From Collinsella aerofaciens (GTDB taxonomy: Bacteria; Actinomycetota; Coriobacteriia; Coriobacteriales; Coriobacteriaceae), in the NCBI RefSeq assembly GCF_028209395.1, contig NZ_JAQLDQ010000004.1, positions 94,611 through 158,610 on the forward strand: a stretch of 64,000 nt of DNA, written 5' to 3'. Shown here in pieces: positions 1 to 7,726 of this stretch. Made by a program: the position numbers and the translations under genes. The stretch's first letter is position 1; each line of letters begins with the position of its first letter. Below the pieces are notes generated by a model. That model searched no databases. It was not told the origin of the DNA and saw only the letters and a program-made list of their open reading frames with translations.

Positions 1-313
1 CAGGATGGCACACCAGGCCGCGCTGCTTGGAGAGCACGATGAGATAGTCGTCCTCGTAGCGAATGTCGAGCGGGATGGCCTCGGGAATCACATCGGTGGG
101 ATCGTGCGGCTCGGGCAAATCAACCGAAATACGGTCACCGGCTCGCACGGCGTACTTTTTGGACAGGCAGGTCTCGCCATTGACCACTACGGCCCCACCC
201 TCAATCAGATGCGCGCAGGCAGAGCGCGTAGGGCAGCCGTCATTGGCGCCCAGATAGGCGTCAAGACGCTGACCAGCGGCATCGTCGGCAACAAGGATAT
301 GGATGTCGGCCAT
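1..313 (-). CDS. RluD-family pseudouridine synthase, N-terminal part (cut by window edge)
   Basis: The visible 104 residues begin MADIHILVADDAAGQRLDAY. They form an S4-like RNA-binding region (QRLDAYL ... ACAHLIEGGAVVVNG) followed by the start of the catalytic domain (DIRYEDDYLIVLSKQRGLVCHP). This is the usual order in RluA/RluD enzymes, which convert uridines of 23S rRNA to pseudouridine. The catalytic HRLD motif lies beyond the window, so the exact target (RluD or a paralogue) cannot be fixed. The ATG shares one base with the lspA stop (TAATG). An lspA-rluD pair is common in bacteria, so co-translation is expected. Confidence 0.85.
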   Translation of the reverse strand, partial: MADIHILVADDAAGQRLDAYLGANDGCPTRSACAHLIEGGAVVVNGETCLSKKYAVRAGDRISVDLPEPHDPTDVIPEAIPLDIRYEDDYLIVLSKQRGLVCHP

Positions 314-912
314 TAGCGCTCATTCCTTTCACGAATCTTGCGGGCACGCTCCCCACGTTGTTTAGCCTTGCGCTTGGCGCGGGCCTCATCACGGGCGTTA
401 AGCTCGGCGGTCGCATCGACCTCACGGGCCGCGGGGCTCAAGAACATGTAACCGAAGAGGGCGAGCACTACACCGACCGTAATGCCGATATCGGCCACAT
501 TGAAGACGGGGAAGTCGATGAAGGTGGTGGCAATAAAATCGGTCACGAAGCCAAAGGCCAAACGATCGATTGCGTTACCGATAGCACCGCCCGCAACCAT
601 CGCCATGCCCACAACCTCAAGATGGGCAAGCTGGGGTGCACGAACGAGGTACACAAAAATAGCGATAATGACCGCCAACGCCAGCACGGCAAACGCGATG
701 CCATGCCCCTCGCCCATGCTAAAGGCGGCACCGATATTGCGGACAAACATAAAGTCGATGACACCAGGGATGACGGTCACATGCAAAGCGTCGCCCACGG
801 CACGAACCGCAAACTTGGTCAGCTGGTCAAGAAGCAGCACAACCAGCGCCATCCCACCAGCAACACCCAACCGCCAACGCAAAGGCGGCGTCATATCCCC
901 AGTACGACCCAA
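313..912 (-). CDS. lspA: Lipoprotein signal peptidase (signal peptidase II)
   Basis: This 199-residue polytopic membrane aspartyl protease cleaves the signal peptide of diacylglyceryl-modified prolipoproteins. The two catalytic aspartates are in GNAIDRL (D116) and FNVADIGI (D141), and there are four hydrophobic segments (about 17-36, 70-90, 98-115, 140-158). A basic, charged C-terminal tail (about residues 160-199, rich in Arg, Lys and Glu) is longer than in typical LspA and probably cytoplasmic. The start is taken as TTG at 912 because AGGGG sits 6 bases upstream; an ATG at 894 is the alternative. A likely client here is the CotH lipoprotein encoded near 52 kb. Confidence 0.93.
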   Translation of the reverse strand: MGRTGDMTPPLRWRLGVAGGMALVVLLLDQLTKFAVRAVGDALHVTVIPGVIDFMFVRNIGAAFSMGEGHGIAFAVLALAVIIAIFVYLVRAPQLAHLEVVGMAMVAGGAIGNAIDRLAFGFVTDFIATTFIDFPVFNVADIGITVGVVLALFGYMFLSPAAREVDATAELNARDEARAKRKAKQRGERARKIRERNER

Positions 913-1012
913 ATCAATCCCCTACCCTCAAGAACATCGAATTACGTTTAACGCAAATCAATATCTTATATTGACCAGCAACGAAATAGCCGATGATTCG
1001 TTACCAACAGCG

Positions 1013-1153
1013 AAAACCCGCCAGAGCGAGCAAGGTGCCTTGAAGCAAGGCGGCATAGACCTTCTGGTCATGCCGCCGAAGCTGAAAGGCAGATTGCCGC
1101 TCTGGCGGGTTTGCAGCGTCAACCTGTTACGCGGTTTGGTAAAACCGCGTAAC
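1013..1153 (-). repeat. Structured element copy A, directly after the ileS stop
   Basis: Read on the minus strand, a perfect 12-bp stem (1126-1153; GTTACGCGGTTT, loop TACC) starts at the ileS stop codon. A spacer containing GACGCTGC follows, then a long outer stem (1098-1112 with 1015-1028, AACCCGCCAGAGCG and its complement). This encloses an inner hairpin at 1049-1077 with a GACC-AGAA-GGTC tip. The outer stem runs into TTTTCG, so the unit may also terminate transcription. The same arrangement, with compensatory changes, follows rpoD at 30690-30827. Function unknown. Confidence 0.8.
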
Positions 1154-3954
1154 TACAAAGCGTTCGCACACCTCTCGCAGATGTGAGCGTGGCCGTTGTA
1201 CTCGCCGACGGTGGTGCGGTAGTTCCAGCAACGGTCGCAGCACTCGCCCTCAGCAGCCTCGATGGCAACGGAGAGCTCCTCGCCCTGGGTCAACTCAACA
1301 TCGGAGACGATGTAGAACTCGGCCAGGTCGACGGCCTTGTCGCCGGTCAGCAGCGCGTACATCTCGGCGGGAACGACCGCCTTGACGCGGACCTGCTGGC
1401 TCTTGGTGAAGGTACCGGCGGAGCGGGCGTCCTCAAGGGCCTTGGTCACGGCGCTACGGAGCTCGAGTGAAGCCTCGAGCACGCCCTCGAACTCATTGGC
1501 CTCGTCGACCGTAATGGGCGACTTATACCAATCGAGCAGCGCAGCGTACTTCTGGTGATCGACGCAGCCGGCAGGCGCATAGGCCATGGCCTCGTCGACC
1601 GTGTAGGACAGGATCGGCTGCAGGTCGCGCATGAGCATCGAGAAGAGCTCGGCAAGCACGGTCTGGGCGCTGCGACGCTCGAGCGAGCCGGGCTTATCGC
1701 AGTACAGACGGTCCTTCAGGGCGTCGAGGTACACGTTAGAGAGCTCGGTAACCACGAAGTCGTAGAGCGCACGGTAGGCGCGCGGGAACTCGTAGCAAGA
1801 GTAGGCGTCGTCAACCTCGGCCTGGACCTGAGTCAGGCGGGCAACCATGAGCTTGTCGAGCGGCAGCAGGTCGGCAAAGGCGACGCCGTCGGTCTCGGGC
1901 TCAAACTGACCCTCGAGCTCGGAGAGCAGGAAGCGCAGCGTGTTGCGGAAACGACGGTAGGCATCGGAGGTACGAGCAAGGATCTCGTGGTCGATGGACA
2001 CGTCGGAGCTGGTATCGACGGAGGCAACCCACAGGCGGATGATGTCGGCGCCCATCTCGTCGCAGACCTTGTTGGGGTCGATGACGTTGCCGAGCGATTT
2101 CGACATCTTACGGCCCTGGCCGTCGAGCGTGAAGCCCTGCGAGACGACCGCCTTGTACGGAGCATGGCCGTTGGCGCCCACCGAGGTGAGCAGCGAGCTC
2201 TGGAACCAACCACGGTGCTGGTCGGAGCCCTCGAGGTAGACGTCCGCCGGGTACTCCAGCTCGGGACGGTACTCGCAGACGGCCTTCCAGGAGACGCCGG
2301 AGTCCCACCACACGTCAAGAATGTCCTTATCGGCCTTGAGGTGATGGCCACCGCACTTGGGGCAGACGCAGGCCTCGCCCAGGTAGCTCTCGGGAGCGTC
2401 GGTGAACCAGGCGTCGGAGCCCTTCTCGTGGAAGAGCTTGATGACGGCGTCGAGCGTAGCGTCGTTCATGACCTTCTCACCGCAGTCGGCGCAGGTGTAG
2501 CTGGGGATAGGCACGCCCCAGTTGCGCTGACGGCTGATGCACCAGTCGGGACGCTGCTCGACCATGGCGCCAATGCGGTTGGCCGCGTGGGCCGGATACC
2601 ATTTGACGTTCTCGCGGACCTCCTTGCCAGCCTGCTCGCGCAGACCGGTCTTGTCCATCGAGACAAACCACTGGTCGGTAGCACGGAAGAGCACCGGATG
2701 CTTGCAGCGCCAGCAGTGCGGATAGCTGTGCGTGATCTTCTTCTCGAGGACCAGGGTACCGCGCTCGCGCAGGAACTCGATGATGTGTGGGTTGGCCTCG
2801 TCGGTGTCCATACCGCTGAAGGGGCCACCGGTACCAAACTCCTCGCCGGTGTAGAACTTGCCGTCGTCATCGACCGGCATGCAAATGTCGGTGATGCCCT
2901 CCTTGAGGCAGGCGAAGTAGTCGTCGACGCCGTGGCCGGGCGAATTGTGGACGATACCGGTACCGTCATCGACACCGACGTAATCGGCCAGCAGCGCCAC
3001 GCCCTCAACGCCGTCAAAGATCGGCTGCTTGTAGTGGATGTGGTGGAAGGTCTCGGCGGGCACCACGTAGGGCTTGCCGTCGACCATGACCGGGGTGTAC
3101 TCCCAGCCAAACTCATCGCAGCACTTGGGAGCCAGGTCCTCGAGCATGACCTCGGCACGGCCATCGTGCTCAACGGCGACGTAGGCGGCGCCGGGCTTGA
3201 GGGAAACTGCCTGGTCGGACGGGATGGTCCACGGCGTAGTCGTCCAGATGATAAAGTCGACCGGGCCGTCGAAGTTCTCGAGGCCGGCGGGCTTGGAGGT
3301 CATCTCAAAGCGAACGAAGATGGAAGGGCTCGTCTCGTCGGAGTACTCGATCTCGGCCTCGGCGAGCGCGGTGTGACAGTGCTTGCACCAGTGAACCGGC
3401 TTGTGGCCGCGATAGATCATGCCCTTATCGAACATGGCCTTGAAGACCTCGATGTCGGCGGCGTCATGCTGGTGATAGAGCGTCAGATATGGGTTGTCCC
3501 AGTCGCCGAGCACGCCCAGGCGACGGAAGCCGGCCTTCTGCAGCTCGATGTTCTCGACAGCGAACTTGTTGCAGAGCTCACGGATCTTGGCCGTGGAAGT
3601 CTGGTTGAACTTCTCGGTGCCGAGCTTCTCCTCGACCTTGTGCTCAATCGGCTGACCGTGGCAGTCCCAACCGGGGACATAGGGAACCTCATAGCCCTGC
3701 ATCATCCAGTAACGGTTGATCATGTCCTTGGAGATCTTGTTCATGGCGTGGCCGATGTGGATCGGGCCGTTGGCGTACGGAGGGCCGTCGTGCAGCACGA
3801 ACTTCTTGTGACCCTCGTTCTTCTTCAGAACCTGCTCGTAGACCTTGTTGTCCTGCCAGTCCTTGAGTCGCTTGGGCTCGGACTTGGAAAGACCGGCACG
3901 CATGGGAAAACCGGTCTTGGGCAGATTCATCGTCTGCTTGTACTCGTTTGCCAC
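1153..3954 (-). CDS. ileS: Isoleucyl-tRNA synthetase
   Basis: The protein is a 933-residue class I aminoacyl-tRNA synthetase that charges tRNA-Ile. It has PPYANGPIHIGHA (HIGH at residues 66-69) and the KMSKS signature GRKMSKSLGN near residue 600. A C-terminal zinc-binding tail contains CDRC and CERC pairs, as in standard bacterial IleS. The start is GTG at 3954, with AAAGGGG four bases upstream; an open frame extends to 4059 but that part lies in the leader. Expression should be controlled by the T-box upstream (3998-4305). The stop codon runs straight into structured element A. Confidence 0.97.
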   Translation of the reverse strand: MANEYKQTMNLPKTGFPMRAGLSKSEPKRLKDWQDNKVYEQVLKKNEGHKKFVLHDGPPYANGPIHIGHAMNKISKDMINRYWMMQGYEVPYVPGWDCHGQPIEHKVEEKLGTEKFNQTSTAKIRELCNKFAVENIELQKAGFRRLGVLGDWDNPYLTLYHQHDAADIEVFKAMFDKGMIYRGHKPVHWCKHCHTALAEAEIEYSDETSPSIFVRFEMTSKPAGLENFDGPVDFIIWTTTPWTIPSDQAVSLKPGAAYVAVEHDGRAEVMLEDLAPKCCDEFGWEYTPVMVDGKPYVVPAETFHHIHYKQPIFDGVEGVALLADYVGVDDGTGIVHNSPGHGVDDYFACLKEGITDICMPVDDDGKFYTGEEFGTGGPFSGMDTDEANPHIIEFLRERGTLVLEKKITHSYPHCWRCKHPVLFRATDQWFVSMDKTGLREQAGKEVRENVKWYPAHAANRIGAMVEQRPDWCISRQRNWGVPIPSYTCADCGEKVMNDATLDAVIKLFHEKGSDAWFTDAPESYLGEACVCPKCGGHHLKADKDILDVWWDSGVSWKAVCEYRPELEYPADVYLEGSDQHRGWFQSSLLTSVGANGHAPYKAVVSQGFTLDGQGRKMSKSLGNVIDPNKVCDEMGADIIRLWVASVDTSSDVSIDHEILARTSDAYRRFRNTLRFLLSELEGQFEPETDGVAFADLLPLDKLMVARLTQVQAEVDDAYSCYEFPRAYRALYDFVVTELSNVYLDALKDRLYCDKPGSLERRSAQTVLAELFSMLMRDLQPILSYTVDEAMAYAPAGCVDHQKYAALLDWYKSPITVDEANEFEGVLEASLELRSAVTKALEDARSAGTFTKSQQVRVKAVVPAEMYALLTGDKAVDLAEFYIVSDVELTQGEELSVAIEAAEGECCDRCWNYRTTVGEYNGHAHICERCANAL

Positions 3955-3997
3955 GGTACCCCTTTCATGTCGTGGGCGCGCACGCCCTCTGGGCACC

Positions 3998-4305
3998 AAA
4001 AAAGCGCCCGTCCCTACAAGCTGGGACGAAGCGCCACAAAACGGGCCGTGTGCCCGCAAAAGCTCTTCGCTTAACCACCCAGCTTAGATGCCCTCGCCCG
4101 CGTATTCGCGCGCTCGCATCCGTTACTCGGCTGGTCTGTATCGACGACCATCTCGGCGATGTCTACTAAGACGTGTCTGCACGACGCGTCCGTTGGGACC
4201 GCAGCTCCGGGGTGATTTTCATCGGTCGCATGCGCGGGTTCTCAGCACTCCCCGCTCTCTGTAGCATGCGGATGGCCGACTACTCGTCCCCATCAACGCT
4301 TATGC
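3998..4305 (-). promoter_or_regulatory. T-box riboswitch, isoleucine (ATC specifier), with terminator
   Basis: On the minus strand the leader shows the T-box parts in order. Stem I has GACGAGTAG (about 4282-4290) and the AG-bulge/GNTG arm CAGAGAGCGGGGAGTGCTGAG (near 4238-4262). A specifier loop GAAAATCACC places ATC (Ile) at 4216-4214. The T-box sequence CTGGGTGGTTAAGCG (4082-4068) has the TGGT bulge at 4077-4074. The antiterminator pairs AAGCTGGG...AAGCG with CGCTTCGTCCCAGCTT. The competing terminator is a GC-rich stem at 4004-4034 followed by six T (4003-3998). Uncharged tRNA-Ile, with A as discriminator base, would pair with TGGT and permit readthrough into ileS. Confidence 0.9.
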
Positions 4306-4440
4306 GGAGTATGCTAGCACGTTCCGCGCCAGCGAAAAACCCTCAACATCGGTTTCATACTTTAGTAATTTCTCACGGTCGCAAGCACTCACTTGGAGCA
4401 AAATGCCTGTAAGCACTTTATCGAACGAAAGAAGGTTGCT

Positions 4441-5523
4441 ATGCGCACGATTGGGATGAGCGATTATACCGTCGGCGAAGACTGCTTTGACGAGCTGCCC
4501 GGAGCGCTGGCCGAATACGGAGCGACCAAGGTCGCAATCATCGGTGGCAAGCGGGCACTGGCCGCAGCACTTCCCGGTATCGAAGCTGTGCTGGAAGGTA
4601 CCGACGTCGAGATTCTAGAGACGCGCGTCTACGGTACCAACAGCACACGCGCCAATATCGCCAAGGTCGTAAACTCCCCCGCCTGCCAGGAAGCCGACGT
4701 GCTTATCGCATGCGGCGGCGGCAAGGCGCTCGACACCATGAAGACGGCGGCCATCGAGCTCAAGAAGATCGTCTTTACGGTGCCGACGATCTGCTCCAAC
4801 TGCTCGGCCGCGACCGCCATTGCCGTCGTCTACAACGACGACGGCTCGCTCGAGGGCTATTCGTACCCCAACCGCCCCGCGCACATCTTCATCAACCCCA
4901 AGATCATCGCCGAGGCTCCGGCGGAGTACTTCTGGGCGGGCGTGGGCGATGCCCTGTCCAAGCAGCCCGAGGTCGAGTACGCCACGAGCGCCGGCAACCT
5001 GGAGCACACCGCAGGTCTTGGCCTGGCGCTCGCACACACCTGCTCCGAGCCGCTGTTTACCTATGGCGTGCAGGGTCTTGAGGACGTTCGCCAGAACCTG
5101 TCGACCGAAGCCGTCAAGCAGATCGCGCTCGATATCGTGGTCAACACGGGCTACGTCTCCAACCTGACCAACCAAAACGATTACTACTACAACTCGAGCG
5201 TGGCGCACGCGTTCTACAACGCTTCCTGCAGCATTCCGCGCGAGGGCTCCTACCTGCACGGCGAGGTCGTGAGCCTGGGTGTGCTGGTACTGTTCGCCTA
5301 TACGGGCGATACCGAGAACCTTGAGCGCTACGCCGCCTTTAACAATCAGATGGGCCTGCCCGTGACGCTTGAGCAGGTCGGGCTTTCCGAGGCTGATATC
5401 CCTGCCCTGTGCGAGTACGCGCACGCCACCAACGAATGGAAGCAAGGCAACCCGGAGCCCTTCACCGACGAGAAATTCGCCGCCGCCATCAAGGCCGCCA
5501 ACGCTTACGGCCACACGCTCTAG
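4441..5523 (+). CDS. Iron-containing alcohol dehydrogenase, glycerol dehydrogenase-like
   Basis: The protein has 360 residues. An N-terminal dinucleotide-binding half contains a glycine-rich phosphate loop (ACGGGKALDTMK) and PTICSNCSAATAIAVVY. The metal-binding half contains WAGVGDALSKQPEVEYA and a His-containing LHGEVVSLG. This is the group III metal-dependent alcohol dehydrogenase fold; the closest known activity is NAD-dependent glycerol dehydrogenase (GldA), but the substrate is not certain. The ATG at 4441 follows GAAAGAAGG; an upstream in-frame ATG at 4393 has no ribosome site. The gene is divergent from ileS and ends in a strong terminator. Confidence 0.8.
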   Translation: MRTIGMSDYTVGEDCFDELPGALAEYGATKVAIIGGKRALAAALPGIEAVLEGTDVEILETRVYGTNSTRANIAKVVNSPACQEADVLIACGGGKALDTMKTAAIELKKIVFTVPTICSNCSAATAIAVVYNDDGSLEGYSYPNRPAHIFINPKIIAEAPAEYFWAGVGDALSKQPEVEYATSAGNLEHTAGLGLALAHTCSEPLFTYGVQGLEDVRQNLSTEAVKQIALDIVVNTGYVSNLTNQNDYYYNSSVAHAFYNASCSIPREGSYLHGEVVSLGVLVLFAYTGDTENLERYAAFNNQMGLPVTLEQVGLSEADIPALCEYAHATNEWKQGNPEPFTDEKFAAAIKAANAYGHTL

Positions 5524-5534
5524 GACTGACCCAA

Positions 5535-5576
5535 AACCACCACAAAGGGGACGGGCACCTTTCTGGTGGTTTTTTA
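5535..5576 (+). terminator. Intrinsic terminator of the 4441-5523 gene
   Basis: A stem of AACCACCA(C)AAAGG with CCTTT(C)TGGTGGTT is followed by TTTTTATT, 12 bases after the stop codon. The loop contains GGGGACGGG, a string also seen in the palindrome at 10197-10284. Confidence 0.85.
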
Positions 5577-5595
5577 TTGCTCCAGCATTCAGTTC

Positions 5596-5644
5596 GTACT
5601 CGAACCCGATTCTTTACGAGAAAGGGTTCGGGTACGTTTTTTGT
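5596..5644 (+). terminator. Orphan intrinsic terminator in the mobile scar
   Basis: The stem GTACTCGAACCC / GGGTTCGGGTAC (with G-U pairs) has a loop of about 16 bases and is followed by GTTTTTTG. No gene directly upstream needs it, since the dehydrogenase already has its own terminator, so it is probably a remnant of lost mobile DNA. Confidence 0.6.
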
Positions 5645-5697
5645 TTATCGGAAATTCTGCGGAAGGACTACTCGGAACGGTAAACAGAAACGAACAG

Positions 5698-5740
5698 AGG
5701 CAGGGTATCATCGTGGTGATGGTATCCTGCCTTTTGTTTT
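5698..5740 (+). terminator. Second orphan terminator-like hairpin
   Basis: The stem AGGCAGG(G)TATCATC pairs with GATGGTATCCTGCCT and is followed by TTTGTTTT. Like the hairpin at 5596-5644 it has no gene in front of it. Confidence 0.55.
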
Positions 5741-5849
5741 GCAGGATCAAGGTCGCTTTATGCGAACTTGATCGCCACTTATATGGCGCATTGATGGCAA
5801 TTGCTTCGTACGTGCATACCGGGAGCCTGTACACCTCTGGCAAGGCGTA

Positions 5850-5901
5850 GCACACTAGACTTTGTTCCAAAGTCCGTGTGCTAAGGGGGCAGGCCCCTTA
5901 G
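5850..5901. other. oriT-like pair of hairpins
   Basis: The first hairpin is GCACAC(TA)GACTTTG - TTC - CAAAGTC(C)GTGTGC at 5850-5881. It is followed at once by CTAAGGGG-gcagg-CCCCTTAG at 5881-5901. Adjacent inverted repeats beside mobile-element debris resemble transfer-origin regions of Firmicutes integrative elements. No relaxase gene is present, so the call rests on form and context only. Confidence 0.35.
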
Positions 5902-6037
5902 AATTCCTGTGGAGTGTGTACGCACGTACGCAGGAAAACGGCAAAATTTCGCTATATCAGGGCGTTCTTTCATTGGAGAGTATGGTATACACGGCTTAGT
6001 TCAACAAATAAGAATTTATATATAAAGGAGAATACTG

Positions 6038-6640
6038 ATGAAACTGTTTTTATGTTCTCACTTTTCAAGTGTAGGAAGTCTGATTAAGGAAGAAGTTGAA
6101 AGTAAAAAAGACGCATTTATTCCAACAGCTTCGCTGCGTGAAGGCTACACCGGTTATGTCGGCTCGGCTCGAAAATTATTCAAAAAGTTGGGAGCAATCG
6201 TAACTGAAATTGATATTTCAACGGAGGCTTATTCAACGATACAGTCTCTTTTTGAAGATGCGGATGTGATCTATTTTACCGGCGGAAATTCTTTTTTCCT
6301 TATAGACCAGCTCCGTAAAACGGGAACGGATGAGCTGTTGAAGAAAGAATTGGCAAAAGGAAAACTGATGATTGGTGAATCGGCAGGTGCGATTGTATGC
6401 GCTCCAAGCATCCAATATATCGAGCAAATGGATGAAAAGCCGGAGGACTACTCACAAGAAGATGATGCAGGGCTTAATTTGATTGATTTCTATGTTCTTC
6501 CGCATTTTCTTACAGCACCATTTAAGAAAGTTACCGAGAAAATAATAACTGAGTTTTCGGATTTGAATCTATGCCCAATTAACAATCGTCAGGAAATTGT
6601 AATTGATGGTGAAGGTTCAAAGGTTATTTGCAAAGAGTAA
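6038..6640 (+). CDS. Peptidase E-like (S51, class I glutamine amidotransferase fold)
   Basis: The 200-residue protein belongs to the dipeptidase E family. DVIYFTGGNSFFLIDQL precedes the nucleophile elbow GESAGAIV, which carries the catalytic serine; the characterised Salmonella enzyme cleaves Asp-X dipeptides. A good ribosome site (AAAGGAGA) lies 6 bases before the ATG. The gene is strikingly AT-rich with Firmicutes-like codon use (many AAA, GAA and ATT codons), whereas flanking genes are GC-rich. It sits alone inside the mobile scar, so acquisition from a low-GC donor is inferred. The frame is intact and may still be expressed. Confidence 0.85.
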   Translation: MKLFLCSHFSSVGSLIKEEVESKKDAFIPTASLREGYTGYVGSARKLFKKLGAIVTEIDISTEAYSTIQSLFEDADVIYFTGGNSFFLIDQLRKTGTDELLKKELAKGKLMIGESAGAIVCAPSIQYIEQMDEKPEDYSQEDDAGLNLIDFYVLPHFLTAPFKKVTEKIITEFSDLNLCPINNRQEIVIDGEGSKVICKE

Positions 6641-6754
6641 TTTAAAATTCCAGTTTGCTGCACTCGTTCCTAGCAGGGTTTGAGGCAGGCACGCCCCAAC
6701 AAGAAGCCGTCCCAAAGGGGCAAGAATGGGGACTGCGGACGATTTCTTGGACCG

Positions 6755-6985
6755 TTACGCGGCCCTTCCCAGCGCGGAGCGGAACTCGGCCGGCGTGCGG
6801 CCGCCGAGCGCATCGCTGCGCCTCTCCGTATTGTATCGGCCGATCCAGCCCCCGAGTTCCTCGATGAAGCGGGCGGGGGTCCAGTCCGACCAGTCCCTGC
6901 CGTGCCAGAACTCCTTCTTGAGCAGGCCGAAGAAGCCCTCCATCGCCGCGTTGTCCGGGCTGCAGCCCTTGGCGGACTGGATTGG
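6755..6985 (-). pseudogene. IS3-family transposase (OrfB) C-terminal remnant
   Basis: About 76 residues of the integrase core end remain: QSAKGCSPDNAAMEGFFG, then LLKKEFWHG and IGRYNTERRSDALGGRTPAE, to the natural stop. The third catalytic residue of the DDE triad, the Glu in AAMEGFF, is kept. The earlier Asp residues and OrfA are missing, and the frame meets a stop just upstream near 6985. Bases about 6728-6753 (GGGACTGCGGACGATTT) look like an IS end. This is a dead fragment inside the mobile scar. Confidence 0.8.
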
Positions 6986-7089
6986 CTACGCTGATGTGGA
7001 CAGTTCCGGGAGAGGCGCAAGAGACGGGAAGGCCGTGTGCGCGTTCCTGCGCGAGGGCCGTGGGGAGGGGCTGCCTGGGTACGGCGCCT

Positions 7090-7230
7090 GTCAACTCGGT
7101 CTACGTCTTTGATGACCGGGTCGTACTCAATATCAACTTCACGGATGATGCCAAAACGGTCACCCGTGAGGAAGTGTTGGGTTCGAGTGCTGTGGACAAT
7201 GTTCCAGCATGCTGGGATCGAACTCGCTAG
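7090..7230 (+). pseudogene. Large serine recombinase, C-terminal remnant
   Basis: The frame reads VNSVYVFDDRVVLNINF and then TDDAKTVTREEVLGSS. This resembles the closing residues of large serine recombinases of Firmicutes integrative elements (a Y(V/L)YDDK(L/I)VLTFNYKDG-like end). No catalytic domain survives; upstream the frame continues into unrelated GC-rich sequence. The fragment overlaps the 3' end of the DUF523 gene on the other strand, which suggests that the element once ended here. Confidence 0.6.
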
Positions 7231-7651
7231 CCGGAATCACACGGTACCCGTGACGCAGCAGCAGATCGACAAAAACACCATTGCCCGCGGTGAGCGTACC
7301 GCTAAAGGTGCCATCGTAGACGTGACCCGTACCGCACGAGGGGCTGCGGTCCTGCAAAATGCACGCAACGATCTCGGACGGGCCGCCCGCCTGCTCGCAC
7401 ATATCGAGCGCGCGCTGAGCACCCTGGCGAAACTCGCGATCGACCGAGATGCCCTCGCAGGTACAAACCTCGCCATTCACAATCTCGGACGGCTTGCGCG
7501 GTGTGGGCAAGCCGCCAAAAACCTCGGGGCACACCAACAGGACCTCGGTCCCTGTGCGTTCGCAGGCCTCGACCAACGCGCGATGGTAATTGTCGAGCCC
7601 GTTATATTTGCAGCTCTCTCCCATCAAGCAGGCACTCACCACGATCTTCAT
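7160..7651 (-). CDS. DUF523 family protein
   Basis: The 163-residue protein has conserved Cys motifs: VVSACLMGESCKYNG at the N-terminus and DRSPSCGTGHVYDG in the middle. DUF523 proteins have no firmly established role; conserved cysteines suggest metal or thiol chemistry. The ATG at 7651 follows GGGAGGG. The last 15 or so residues (from about EHCPQHSNPTLPHG) are read from DNA antisense to the recombinase remnant, so the native C-terminus was probably replaced when the mobile element inserted or decayed. The gene lies downstream of ftsH on the same strand, separated by a terminator. Confidence 0.75.
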   Translation of the reverse strand: MKIVVSACLMGESCKYNGLDNYHRALVEACERTGTEVLLVCPEVFGGLPTPRKPSEIVNGEVCTCEGISVDREFRQGAQRALDMCEQAGGPSEIVACILQDRSPSCGTGHVYDGTFSGTLTAGNGVFVDLLLRHGYRVIPASEFDPSMLEHCPQHSNPTLPHG

Positions 7652-7670
7652 ACATATCCCTCCCAAACAA

Positions 7671-7707
7671 AACGCCCCATTTGAGATAGAAACTCAAATG
7701 GGGCGTT
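7671..7707 (-). terminator. Terminator downstream of ftsH
   Basis: A perfect 15-bp stem AACGCCCCATTTGAG / CTCAAATGGGGCGTT is followed on the minus strand by TTGTTTG, between ftsH and the DUF523 start. Confidence 0.85.
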
Positions 7708-7726
7708 CGACGTTGTGCAACCAGCC

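Larger units (their letters stand above)
5577..7230. mobile_element. Decayed mobile-element region
   Basis: Between the dehydrogenase terminator and the DUF523 gene lies a patchwork unlike its surroundings. It contains several isolated hairpins with T-runs, oriT-like hairpins (5850-5901), an AT-rich peptidase E gene (6038-6640), an IS3-family transposase fragment on the minus strand (6755-6985) and the C-terminal end of a large serine recombinase on the plus strand (7090-7230). No intact integrase, relaxase or conjugation gene remains. The best reading is the scar of an integrative element of Firmicutes type, later hit by an IS. Exact ends are not visible. Confidence 0.65.

Noticed and set aside
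1555..4074. 839-codon open frame on the plus strand opposite ileS
   Set aside because: It is an antisense shadow of a GC-rich gene; no ribosome site, no domain, and ileS on the other strand is unambiguous.
7020..7090. Part of the IS3 OrfA or of the recombinase
   Set aside because: The translated residues in all frames match neither family well enough to assign this joint sequence.
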